A stretch of DNA of 64,000 nt from Rheinheimera nanhaiensis E407-8 (GTDB lineage: Bacteria; Pseudomonadota; Gammaproteobacteria; Enterobacterales; Alteromonadaceae): NCBI RefSeq assembly GCF_000296695.1, contig NZ_BAFK01000006.1, positions 124,001 through 188,000 on the forward strand. Direction: 5' to 3'. The translations under genes and the position numbers were made by a program. A model generated the notes under the pieces. That model saw only the letters and a program-made list of their open reading frames with translations. It ran no database searches and had not been told where the DNA came from. Of the stretch, positions 43,150 to 52,013 are shown one piece after another; positions within the stretch are counted from its first letter, which is position 1; each line of letters starts with the position of its first letter.

Positions 43150-44346
43150 TTAATCTTTCAGCACTGTGGCCACAGCTTTAGCGAAATAATCAATATTGCT
43201 GTGGTTTAAACCGGCGATACTGACCCGGCTGGAGCCGACCATGTAAATGCTGAACTCGCTGCGCAGCCGGTCTATTTGTGCTTTATTAATACCCAAAAAG
43301 CTAAACATACCGTGCTGACGGGTAATAAAGCTGAAATCTTGCGTTACCCCCTCAGCCGCCAGTTTATCGATAATCAGCTGGCGGTAGCTGTTAATGCGGT
43401 TGCGCATTTCAGCCAGCTCTTGATGCCACAGTGCCGTCAGCTCCTGGCTGTTTAAAATATTCGCCACGATAATAGCACCGTGCGCCGGCGGCATTGAATA
43501 AATGCTGCGTACCACGCTTAACAGGTTAACTTTGGCGACATCAGCTATTTTGCTATCGGCTGCAACCACAGACACAGCACCGATACGCTCACGGTACAGG
43601 CCAAAGTTTTTCGAGCAGGAGCTGCACAGGATCATCTCTTCGACCTGCTCGGCCAAATAACGCAGGCCGCGCGCGTCTTCATCCAGCCCTTCGCCAAAGC
43701 CCTGATAGGCCATATCAACCAGTGGCGTAAAACCACGCGCTTTGGCAAGATCGGTAAAGCGCTGCCACTGGGCAAAGGTTAAGTCCATACCACTGGGGTT
43801 ATGACAGCAGGCATGTACCAGCACCACATCACCGGCAGGTACAGTGGCCAGCTCGGCAAACATCGCCTCTTCGTTTAAGCCCTTAGTGCTGTAATCGTAA
43901 TAGCTGTACTCTTTAACTTTCAGGCCGGCCGCCTGAAACAGTGAAATGTGGTTAGCCCAGGTTGGGTTGGTAACCCAAATGGTGGCATTAGGGTTGGCTT
44001 TTTTAATAAACTCGGCGGCAACACGCAGCGCGCCGGTACCGCCTGGAGTATGGGCGGTAGTCACCCGGTTTGCCAGCAGCACTTTATGGCTGGCACCAAA
44101 GGCCAGTTTTTCAATATGGGCGTTAAAGCCTAAATCACCGGCCATGCCGATATAGGTTTTGCTGTCTTCCTGCTTTAAACGCAGTGCTTCTGCTTCTTTA
44201 ACGCACTTCAGTACCGCCGTGTGGCCCTGCTCGTCTTTATACACCCCAACGCCAAGGTCTACTTTGTTTGGGTTTGGATCTTCTTTATAAGCTGCCATCA
44301 AGCCTAAAATCGGATCGGTGGCCACCGGTTGTAACTGAGCAAACAT
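43150..44346 (-). CDS. Aromatic/aspartate aminotransferase (class I)
   Basis: 398 residues, AspC/TyrB type: LGVGVYKDEQGHTAVLKCVK, HTPGGTGALRVAAEFIKK, the PLP-lysine loop CSSCSKNFGLYRER and C-terminal YMVGSSRVSIAGLNHSN. Transfers amino groups among aspartate, tyrosine, phenylalanine and 2-oxoglutarate. AspC and TyrB cannot be told apart safely here. Confidence 0.94.
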   Translation of the reverse strand: MFAQLQPVATDPILGLMAAYKEDPNPNKVDLGVGVYKDEQGHTAVLKCVKEAEALRLKQEDSKTYIGMAGDLGFNAHIEKLAFGASHKVLLANRVTTAHTPGGTGALRVAAEFIKKANPNATIWVTNPTWANHISLFQAAGLKVKEYSYYDYSTKGLNEEAMFAELATVPAGDVVLVHACCHNPSGMDLTFAQWQRFTDLAKARGFTPLVDMAYQGFGEGLDEDARGLRYLAEQVEEMILCSSCSKNFGLYRERIGAVSVVAADSKIADVAKVNLLSVVRSIYSMPPAHGAIIVANILNSQELTALWHQELAEMRNRINSYRQLIIDKLAAEGVTQDFSFITRQHGMFSFLGINKAQIDRLRSEFSIYMVGSSRVSIAGLNHSNIDYFAKAVATVLKD

Positions 44347-44384
44347 ATTGTTCTACCTGAGGTTAAGTTGCATTAAAAAGGCGG

Positions 44385-45110
44385 TTAGGGCAAATAGGCC
44401 GGCACCGTTAAACATACCGCTACCAGCAGTGCTAATGCATCTGTGGTAAAGACATTTTTGTTAAAATCTTCTGCATCGACAATGCCGGTTATTTTGCCTG
44501 ATTGGTCAAACAGAGGCAAACAGGCTTCCGCCTGCACCTTAGGATCGCAGGTGTAGTACTCGCCACCGGTACCTAAATAGGCCGCCACATCGTTAATCAC
44601 TTTAGCTGTGCCGCTTAAGCCTACAGTGCTGTTATTGCTGATTTTGGCAAAGTCGCTGTTAAGCGGAAACTCGGCCCTTGACGCCGCGCCATAATAGGCC
44701 AGCTTTACCAGCACCGGCTCGCCGGCTACATTAGGGCGCGCCTGATAAATACCAAACCAGTCTAAACCTGACTGTTGCCGGTAAAAGGCGGCTATTTTAC
44801 TCAACGCTGTAAGCGCCTGCTGGTTAGCCGCCGTTTGGCCGCCCAAAATGGCGGTTAAATCATAAGGCTGCTCTGACAGCTGGCCAAATAATGAGCAGGC
44901 ACCGCCCTCACCCAGCTCGGGTACTTTATATTGCCATTGCAACTGTGGCGCTGCTGCCGTCTGAATAAAGGCCTGTAACGCTTCCACATGCTGCTGCACT
45001 TTGCTTATAACATCAGCACCTTGCACATCAGTAAATTGCGCATCAGTAAATTGCGCCGCCAAACCAGAGCGCTGCAAATAGTCGGCTGCAGCAACAGAAA
45101 CATCAGACAT
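44385..45110 (-). CDS. GAF domain protein, fRMsr-like
   Basis: 241 residues from the ATG at 45110 (45119 is also possible). Its C-terminal half resembles free methionine-(R)-sulfoxide reductase GAF domains (LDWFGIYQARPNV, STVGLSGTAKVINDVAAYLG, YTCDPKVQAEACLPLFDQSG). Of the three Cys of E. coli YebR only the TCD position seems kept, so redox activity is doubtful. Near the N-terminus a 15-bp tandem duplication gives QFTDAQFTD. Confidence 0.75.
   Translation of the reverse strand: MSDVSVAAADYLQRSGLAAQFTDAQFTDVQGADVISKVQQHVEALQAFIQTAAAPQLQWQYKVPELGEGGACSLFGQLSEQPYDLTAILGGQTAANQQALTALSKIAAFYRQQSGLDWFGIYQARPNVAGEPVLVKLAYYGAASRAEFPLNSDFAKISNNSTVGLSGTAKVINDVAAYLGTGGEYYTCDPKVQAEACLPLFDQSGKITGIVDAEDFNKNVFTTDALALLVAVCLTVPAYLP
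45026..45055 (-). repeat. Perfect tandem 15-bp duplication in the GAF gene
   Basis: 45026-45040 and 45041-45055 are identical. In frame, it doubles five residues (QFTDA) near the N-terminus. Confidence 0.9.
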
Positions 45111-45258
45111 TATAGCCATCCAGATTTCTAAAAATTGTGACGCATTTTACCAGAAGCCAACAAAAATCCAAGCCGTCAGCCTGCGATGACGGGAAAATGT
45201 TGCCGCAACTGCGCTGGATGTTTAAGCTGACAGCCCTGTAAAGTAAAACGAGCTTTTT

Positions 45259-45660
45259 ATGGCAGCAAATAAAATTTCTCTGGCCGACTGGCAGGCACAA
45301 ATGAAGCCTGAAGGGCAAACAGCTGCAGTGCAAACCGATGCAAATCTGGTTTATAGCACCGACAGTGGCCGCATTACCTCAGACAACACAGCAAGAAAGC
45401 CTACCGGTGAAGCTTTTTCTGATGGTGCTGTACGCATTAGGCGCGAAACCAAGGGCCGCGGTGGCAAAGCGGTGCTAACCATTAGCGGCATTGCCAAACC
45501 CCATGACGAACTGGTGCAGTTAGCAGCGAGGCTTAAGAAAAAATGCGCCTGCGGTGGCGCAGTAAAAGACGGCGTTATTGAAATACAGGGTGATAAGCGC
45601 GAGCTGGTAGAGCAGTTTTTAAAGGCAGAAGGGTTTAAAACCAAATGGGCCGGCGGTTAA
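45259..45660 (+). CDS. yciH: YciH-type translation initiation factor (SUI1/eIF1 family)
   Basis: 133 residues. N-terminal linker (LVYSTDSGRITSD), then the SUI1 fold with VRIRRETKGRGGKAVLTISG, LKKKCACGGAVKDGVIEIQG and the end VEQFLKAEGFKTKWAGG. In E. coli YciH affects start-codon fidelity and stress-time initiation. Divergent from the GAF gene. A structured element follows. Confidence 0.93.
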   Translation: MAANKISLADWQAQMKPEGQTAAVQTDANLVYSTDSGRITSDNTARKPTGEAFSDGAVRIRRETKGRGGKAVLTISGIAKPHDELVQLAARLKKKCACGGAVKDGVIEIQGDKRELVEQFLKAEGFKTKWAGG

Positions 45661-45679
45661 TTATCTGGAGTAAACCTCT

Positions 45680-45797
45680 ATTCTCTGACGCACCACAAGA
45701 AGAGAATCGGATTGCTCTAAGCTAACCGTTGAAGCCCTGGACGGGCTGAGACGAGCCCCCAGGGAAGGGTTTACGGCGTGTTAGCGTGAGCAATCCG
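45680..45797. ncRNA. Candidate structured RNA or palindromic element between yciH and the M28 peptidase gene
   Basis: Nested pairing: a 7-bp hairpin ATTCTCT/AGAGAAT (45680-45686 with 45701-45707); directly after it a closing stem CGGATTGCTC/GAGCAATCCG (45708-45717 with 45788-45797, 10 bp perfect); inside it GCTAAC/GTTAGC (45721-45726 with 45780-45785); and an apical hairpin CCCTGG/CCAGGG plus GGGCT/AGCCC (45735-45764). A T-loop-like GGTTCGACTCC follows at 45797. No open reading frame. No known RNA recognised; strand unknown. It may be a mobile palindromic repeat. Confidence 0.5.
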
Positions 45798-45830
45798 GTT
45801 CGACTCCGAAGCGCAGAGCTTTATGCCGTC

Positions 45831-47504
45831 TTACTTTACCCCTTCACGGTTATACGGCTGACCAAACACATCATGGAAAAAGCTGCTTTTTAACCAGTAA
45901 GGCCGCTGCTCGGTATTGGCCACATCCAGCGCGATATTAAAATTAATATCGGCAAAAATAGCACCGAAGTCATAGCGTATTGCACCGTAGTCTTTGATCA
46001 GGCTTGGAATATCGTCCGACGGCTTATGGTAATGCTTGGCAAAAAAGCTGGCCCATACCTTGCCGCCGTCCTGCTTGGGATCCTGCGATTTAAAGCCGGT
46101 CATTAAAAACACCGCCGGTACGCCCTTTTTCACCAGGGTGTAGTGATCTGAGCGGGTAAAAATGGCCTGCTCCGGCATAGGATCGGCGCTTAAGGCAATG
46201 CCCTCTTTGGCAGCAGCTTGCTCAACCACTTTACCTAACGACGAGTGATTAGCACCAAAAGCAATCATATCGGCAAAGGGGTATAGCAGCACTGGCATAT
46301 CCAGGTTTACATTGGCAACCAGTTTATCGATAGGCCGGGTTGGGTTATTGGCAAAATAGTCGGCGCCCAGCAACCCCTTTTCTTCACCGGTTACCACTAA
46401 AAATAAAATCGACCGCTTCGGTTTTTCCGACAGCTGGGCAAACTGACGGGCCGTTTCCAATAAAATGGCCACGCCGGCCGCGTTATCCATAGCGCCGTTG
46501 TTAATTTTATCTTCGCTGCGTAAATCGTTGCTAAAACCAATATGGTCTGAGTGCGCGGTTATCACCACATACTCATCTTTAAGCTTCGGATCTGAGCCTT
46601 CCAGTACCGCCACCACGTTGGGGCTGCTGATATCTTCGTGCTGGCTGCTGCGGCTGAGTGTCGCCGACACGCCAAGCTCAAAGCCTGCCGGGCCCTTGGG
46701 CGCATCTAAAGCTGCAAAGATAGCTTCAAGCGACATGGGAGCTTTGGCAAAAAACGCGGCTGCTGCATCCGGGTGCACATAAGCGCCGGCCTTTAAATTC
46801 GGGTAGCTTTCAGCTGGCGTGCCATCTTTTTGCAGCCACTCCATTGATGGGGTGTTTAAATACAGCAAACTGCTGGCATAAGGCCGCACTTTTTCTTGCT
46901 TCGGCGTGTGTAGCGTAATAATACCCACTGCACCGCGCTCGGCGGCCAGGCGGGTTTTCAGGCTGGTTAAATGCGCCGCTTCTTCGCTGGGCAAGCTGTC
47001 GGGGCGGCCAGATAGCAGCACCACTATTTTGCCCGCCACATCTAAATTGGCGTAATCGTCCAGGCCGAACTCTTCTGAGACCAAACCATAGCCGGCGAAC
47101 ACTAATGGCGCCGTCACGTCAGTGTTAGCAAACTGCAAACTGGGGCCGGTAAAAAAGGCCTTGGGGTAAGCCAGCTCAGTGCTTACGCCATCAACATGCA
47201 GGGTAAATTTGGCGCTGTCTTGCGCCAAACGGGCTTTTCGCAGTGGCACCCGCTGCAAATAGCTACCATTGTCGCCCGCCGGTTTCAGCCCCAGCGCCTG
47301 TAATTGGGTGGCAATGTATAACGAGGCAATTTCATGCTCGTTACTACCGGTGTCACGCCCGGCCAGCGCATCTGCGGCCAGAAACTGCATATGGGCTTCA
47401 ATGGCTGTGGCACTGGCCGTGGTTTTAGTTGGGCTAACGGGTGCTGTCGCCGTGCAACCTGCCAGGCTTAATGCGGCTGCGATAAATACAACAGTGTTCT
47501 TCAT
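45831..47504 (-). CDS. Exported M28 family metallopeptidase
   Basis: 557 residues from the ATG at 47504 (AAAGGA ahead). Signal peptide with lipobox AALSLAGCT. A PA-like insert (about 125-260) precedes the peptidase part, where zinc ligands appear as VVITAHSDHIGF, GAMDNAAGVAILLE, VTGEEKGLLGADYF and VNLDMPV. Likely an aminopeptidase in the outer membrane or periplasm. First gene of the stretch with the amidohydrolase proteins. Confidence 0.92.
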   Translation of the reverse strand: MKNTVVFIAAALSLAGCTATAPVSPTKTTASATAIEAHMQFLAADALAGRDTGSNEHEIASLYIATQLQALGLKPAGDNGSYLQRVPLRKARLAQDSAKFTLHVDGVSTELAYPKAFFTGPSLQFANTDVTAPLVFAGYGLVSEEFGLDDYANLDVAGKIVVLLSGRPDSLPSEEAAHLTSLKTRLAAERGAVGIITLHTPKQEKVRPYASSLLYLNTPSMEWLQKDGTPAESYPNLKAGAYVHPDAAAAFFAKAPMSLEAIFAALDAPKGPAGFELGVSATLSRSSQHEDISSPNVVAVLEGSDPKLKDEYVVITAHSDHIGFSNDLRSEDKINNGAMDNAAGVAILLETARQFAQLSEKPKRSILFLVVTGEEKGLLGADYFANNPTRPIDKLVANVNLDMPVLLYPFADMIAFGANHSSLGKVVEQAAAKEGIALSADPMPEQAIFTRSDHYTLVKKGVPAVFLMTGFKSQDPKQDGGKVWASFFAKHYHKPSDDIPSLIKDYGAIRYDFGAIFADINFNIALDVANTEQRPYWLKSSFFHDVFGQPYNREGVK

Positions 47505-47568
47505 CGGTTTTCCTTTAAACAGCAGTGCCAGCATAGGCTGGCACTGTTTTTACGGGCAAAAGCGCAGC

Positions 47569-48861
47569 TTAGTTGATACGCTGCTGATATTTATTATGCA
47601 GCTGCTTGTGGCGGTTATTTAAATCCACTTCCCGACCGTCAATCCACAAATGGGTAACCTTATGGCCGAGATAATCGAAAATATCGCCCTCTGATACCAC
47701 TAAACTGGCCGCTTTGCCCACTTCGATGCTGCCGATTTTATCGGCCACACCGGCAATTTGTGCCGCGTTAATTGTCACCGAGCGCAGTGCCTGCTCTGGC
47801 GTTAAGCCATAGCTTATGGCCTGACCGGCTGCGAACACCAGGTTACGGGTATCCCAGAAGCCATCTAGCGATAGTGCGAACTGCACACCGGCATCCTGCA
47901 GGGTTTTCGGCACCACAAACGCCTGTTTGTAGTTTTCGTCTACCCGGCTGGGTAAGCCATAAGGTGCGGTGTAAATAACCGCAACCCCGGCGGCAGCCAG
48001 CTCATCGGCTAAACGCCAGCTGTCACGGCCGCCGACGATGGTCAGCTTTAGCCCATACTGGTTGGCCAGTAACATGGCCTGACGGATTTGCCGCTCATCG
48101 TCCGCATGGACAAACAGTGGCCTTTTGCCGTCAAACACCGCCAGCATTTCATGCCAGCGCGAGTCCAGGCCGCGGTTTAGGCCGGCTTTTTCAGCATCGT
48201 AATAGGCTTTGGCATCAGCAAAGTATTGGGTTAACTGCGCCAGTTGCTTTTTATTGGCTTTACGGACTTCCTCGGCAGGCTTTGGGTTCCAGCGCGAGCT
48301 TAACGTGCTGGCATTAGGCCAGCGGATATGCAGACCGGTGCCGTCAGCAACCAGCGCGTCCTGATGGTTCCAGGCATCCAGCTGCATCAGGCTCGATTGC
48401 CCCATTAACATGCTGCCAGCCGGATACACCATACTGTAAGCAAAGCCGTTACTACGAATGGTCGGGATCACTTCCGAGTCAGCATTGTATGCCACCCGCG
48501 CTTTAATATCGGGGTTAGTTTGCGTAACTTCAGTGGTGTCATCTGTCGCACGTACCGCTTCAATCTCAACCAGACCCAGCTGATTGGCCAGTGCGATTAA
48601 GCCCGGATACAGGTGTTTACCGTCCAGGTTCAGCACTTTTGCCCCTTGCGGCGGCGCTAAATCCGGCCCCAGCGCGGCAATTTTGCCATCGACAATCAAC
48701 ACATCAGTGTCGTTTTTCACACCATCGGTTACCGTGTGCACCGTTAAGCCGGTGAGCAGTAGCGGCGCGCTTTGTACTTTACCCGGCACCATATCGTGCG
48801 CCTGAACCGTTAAGCCCAAAGCCGCCAGCGCAAAAGATAAACTCAGTTTCGTTAATTTCAT
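47569..48861 (-). CDS. Exported amidohydrolase-family protein, metal site partly lost
   Basis: 430 residues. Signal peptide LSLSFALAALGLTVQAHD, then LDGKHLYPGLIALANQLGLV where catalytic members have HxH after PGxID. Later ligands are partly kept (PLFVHADDERQIRQAM, FALSLDGFWDTRNLV). The end has the composite-domain features VGKAASLVVSEGDIFDY and THLWIDGREV. It may be an imidazolonepropionase-like fold without hydrolase activity. Starts 11 nt after the end of the larger paralogue. Confidence 0.85.
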   Translation of the reverse strand: MKLTKLSLSFALAALGLTVQAHDMVPGKVQSAPLLLTGLTVHTVTDGVKNDTDVLIVDGKIAALGPDLAPPQGAKVLNLDGKHLYPGLIALANQLGLVEIEAVRATDDTTEVTQTNPDIKARVAYNADSEVIPTIRSNGFAYSMVYPAGSMLMGQSSLMQLDAWNHQDALVADGTGLHIRWPNASTLSSRWNPKPAEEVRKANKKQLAQLTQYFADAKAYYDAEKAGLNRGLDSRWHEMLAVFDGKRPLFVHADDERQIRQAMLLANQYGLKLTIVGGRDSWRLADELAAAGVAVIYTAPYGLPSRVDENYKQAFVVPKTLQDAGVQFALSLDGFWDTRNLVFAAGQAISYGLTPEQALRSVTINAAQIAGVADKIGSIEVGKAASLVVSEGDIFDYLGHKVTHLWIDGREVDLNNRHKQLHNKYQQRIN

Positions 48862-48872
48862 TATCTGTCTCC

Positions 48873-51800
48873 CTAGTGGCTGTGGCCATGGCTATGTAAG
48901 TGACGGCCGATGTGCCACCAGTCGCCCTGATCTTCACAGTGCCACTCAGGTTCATCTTGCTTATAAGCGTCTTTATCACCGGCTTTGGCCTCATCGCCCG
49001 CCCCCAGCACTTTTTGCACCAGCGCGGAGCGCTCCGCGTCCAGTTGCTGCTGTAAGGCTTTGTCGGTATTGATATCAAAGTACTTAGTGCCGCCAATCCA
49101 GGTTTGCTGTGCCTGGCTGTACACCGATAACGGATGACCACTCCACAGCACAAAGTCAGCCTGCTTGCCGGCTTTGATTGAGCCGGTCACGCCATCAATT
49201 TTTAGCTGCATTGCCGGATTAATGGTGACCATTTTCAGCGCGTCATGCTCGCTCATACCGCAGTACATTACGGATTTCGCCGCTTCCTGATTTAACCGGC
49301 GCTGTAAACCGGCATCGTCAGAGTTAATGCTGACATTAACACCCTGCGCTGCCATTAAACAGGCATTGGTGGGGATAGCGTCCTGCACTTCAATTTTAAA
49401 ACCCCACCAATCGGCGAAGGTAGAAGCACTGGCGCCATGCGCAGCCATTTCTTTAGCGGTTTTATAGCCTTCGAGAATATGGGTAAAGGTGGTGATGCTA
49501 AAGCCCATTTCCTCGGCCAGCTCAATCAGCATCAGAATTTCAGACGCCACATACGAGTGGGTATGAATAAAACGCTGCTTGTCCAGAATTTCGACCAGTG
49601 CCTGTAAGCGGTAATCAATGCGCGGTGGTGCCACCTGCTCACGCTGGCGTTTCGACAACTTGTTGTAATCGGCCAGCCGGGCTTTGTACTCTTTGGCGGC
49701 CTGGAAGGCATCACGAATGGTGGTTTCGACACCAATACGGGTTTGTGGATAACGCTCGGTAAAGGCATCACCCCAGTTTGCCTGCTTGACGTTTTCACCC
49801 AGGGCAAATTTGATGCTTGGCGGTGCTGCCGGCATTTTTAAGCCTTCAGCAGTCTCACCCCAGCGGAACTGAATCACCTGCGCCTGACCACCAATAGGGT
49901 TGGCACTGCCATGCAGCAACTGCGCGGTAGTGGTACCACCGGTGAGGCCACGGTAAATGTTAATATCCTCAGGGTTTATCACATCCCCAATACGCACTTC
50001 TGAGGTGACCGCATCGGTGCCTTCATTGACACCCGCCTCAATGGCAACGTGCGAATGCTCGTCAATCAGGCCGGGGGTTAAATGCATACCCGTTGCGTCG
50101 AATACCTCAAAGCCACGCGGGGTGCTGAGGTTTTTGCCAATCTTGTCAAACTTGCCGTTACGCACGATAACATCGGTATTGTCCAGCACGCCGTCGGCTT
50201 CGGCGGTCCAGACCGTAGCATTTTTAATATGCACATTCTGCATTTTCGCCCGTTCTGGCAAGCCATAGGCACGGTTTGGAAAGCTGAGCTTAGAGATAAA
50301 GGCGGCAGGTTTGTCGCCGTTAGCCGTTGTCTTAGCTGTTTTACTGTCATCGCTTAGCGGCTGCCGCTGCGCCATTACCGCAAAACTGGCGGTGCCAAGC
50401 TGCCATTTACCGCTGAGCTGGTTGTTAAGCAGCTGGCCGCTAAACTGCGCCACCTGCTCGGTGCCGGTTAGCCCGGCCAGCTTCAGGCTGAACTGCAGTT
50501 GTTGCTGCTGGCTGTGCACATGTTCCAGCTTGACACTTTTTTCAGGCTCAGCGCCCATCAGCACTGCAGTACCCGCCAACTTATCGGCCGGGCCGGTTAA
50601 GCTGATTTTTACCGCTTTACCCTCCAGCGTCAGCTGGTAGTCGCCGGCAAATTCAACCGGTGCTATGGCTTTAATCTCATGCTGCTGGCCGCGCACCCAG
50701 GTGGCGACAATTTCGCCATCGGCAAATAAGTCACCGCTGGCCAGTACCAGATCGGCCTGATAACCCGGCGCTATTTTACCCAGCTTATCTGACACGCCGG
50801 CAATAGCGGCCGGCACTGTGGTTAATGCAGCCAGTGCATTGTCTGGCGATAAACCGTGTTTTACCGCTTTACGCAGGTTAGGCCAAAAATCTTTTTTCTC
50901 TTTTAACTTATAAGTGGTCAGTGCAAAAGGCACGCCGGCACTGGCTAACGCAGCGGCATTGGCGGGTGCCCGCTCCCAATGGCGCAAGTCGGCCAGGTTA
51001 ACATCCAGCTGATCGGCCAGCTGCTCTACCGCCGGCGCCGCCGGGAAATTCAGCGGTAAAATCAGCTTACGCTGCATCGCTTTTACCGCATCCAGCTGCA
51101 CATACTCATAGCCAGAGCCCACCAGGGCAGCGTTTTGCAGCTTAAATTCATTCAGCAGCAAATGCGCCCGTAGCAAAGAGCGGTCATCCGAGGTTTCAAA
51201 AATAGCCCCTTGCTGTGCCAGCTGGCTGAGGCTGTCCAGCGCGGCGTTATATTCAATGGGCTCATTAAAATAGCGCACATCGGTTTTACCATAGGCCTGG
51301 TTATACCAATTGGCATCACTTAAGGTTTGGCGGATAAGCGCTATGCTGCCCATTAACGATGAGGGGTAGCTTTGCTTTGAGGTGCCTTTGCTAAAAGCGA
51401 TAAATTGCGGCCCCTGCGCTTTTAAAATAAGCTCATTAGGTAACCCCTCACCCAGTGAGCTGACAAAGGCCTGGCCACGGAAAATGCCGTCCAGCCGCGC
51501 CGATTGCGCAGCGGTAAAACCCAGTTTTCTCAGCTCCTCTGCGGCCTTAGCGTCGGGCTTAAACTCATTTACCCAGTTAAGTTCAGCATGAATAGCCGCA
51601 TTACTGGCATTACCGCCTTTGCGGTCATTTTTATACACAGGGGCATCGCGGTAACTGCCGGGTTTAGCCGGCTTGGCTGCTTCTATGCCGTATTGGGTAT
51701 AAGGGTCAATAAAGCCGGGGTACAAGGTATAGCGGCTGGCGTCAATTTGTTGATAACCGGCCGGCACCGACACTTTGCTGCCAACGGCACTGATGCGGCC

Positions 51801-51992
51801 ATCGGCAATCAGCACGGTAGCATTTTGCAGCTTTTTACCGGGCTCGGTGTAAACAGTGGCACCGGTTAGGGCGATAAGGTTAGGCGTTTTATCGATAATG
51901 CCTTGCAGCGGTGAAGTCTGATCGGCCTGGCTACCAGCGGTAAAAACCGTGAGCAGCGCTGAGCTTAGCAGCGACAGACGGGCTTTGGTCAT
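48873..51992 (-). CDS. Exported double amidohydrolase-family protein (fusion of two modules)
   Basis: 1039 residues, signal peptide near 1-23. Module 1 (about 30-440) has LYPGFIDPYTQYGIEAAKPA with no HxH; module 2 (about 590-1010) has LTPGLIDEHSHVAIEAGVN, whose HSH is intact, and ISINSDDAGLQRRLNQEAAK-like sequence (VSINSDDAGLQRR) near the end. An intervening beta-rich region (about 450-560) separates them. His-rich tail RHLHSHGHSH may bind metal. Family: imidazolonepropionase-like amidohydrolases; substrate unknown. Confidence 0.88.
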   Translation of the reverse strand: MTKARLSLLSSALLTVFTAGSQADQTSPLQGIIDKTPNLIALTGATVYTEPGKKLQNATVLIADGRISAVGSKVSVPAGYQQIDASRYTLYPGFIDPYTQYGIEAAKPAKPGSYRDAPVYKNDRKGGNASNAAIHAELNWVNEFKPDAKAAEELRKLGFTAAQSARLDGIFRGQAFVSSLGEGLPNELILKAQGPQFIAFSKGTSKQSYPSSLMGSIALIRQTLSDANWYNQAYGKTDVRYFNEPIEYNAALDSLSQLAQQGAIFETSDDRSLLRAHLLLNEFKLQNAALVGSGYEYVQLDAVKAMQRKLILPLNFPAAPAVEQLADQLDVNLADLRHWERAPANAAALASAGVPFALTTYKLKEKKDFWPNLRKAVKHGLSPDNALAALTTVPAAIAGVSDKLGKIAPGYQADLVLASGDLFADGEIVATWVRGQQHEIKAIAPVEFAGDYQLTLEGKAVKISLTGPADKLAGTAVLMGAEPEKSVKLEHVHSQQQQLQFSLKLAGLTGTEQVAQFSGQLLNNQLSGKWQLGTASFAVMAQRQPLSDDSKTAKTTANGDKPAAFISKLSFPNRAYGLPERAKMQNVHIKNATVWTAEADGVLDNTDVIVRNGKFDKIGKNLSTPRGFEVFDATGMHLTPGLIDEHSHVAIEAGVNEGTDAVTSEVRIGDVINPEDINIYRGLTGGTTTAQLLHGSANPIGGQAQVIQFRWGETAEGLKMPAAPPSIKFALGENVKQANWGDAFTERYPQTRIGVETTIRDAFQAAKEYKARLADYNKLSKRQREQVAPPRIDYRLQALVEILDKQRFIHTHSYVASEILMLIELAEEMGFSITTFTHILEGYKTAKEMAAHGASASTFADWWGFKIEVQDAIPTNACLMAAQGVNVSINSDDAGLQRRLNQEAAKSVMYCGMSEHDALKMVTINPAMQLKIDGVTGSIKAGKQADFVLWSGHPLSVYSQAQQTWIGGTKYFDINTDKALQQQLDAERSALVQKVLGAGDEAKAGDKDAYKQDEPEWHCEDQGDWWHIGRHLHSHGHSH

Positions 51993-52013
51993 AACATGTT
52001 CCTGAATTAGCGG

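Noticed and set aside
45795-45816. tRNA-like T arm (GGTTCGACTCC)
   Set aside because: The flanking sequence does not form an acceptor, D or anticodon arm; the stem has a mismatch.
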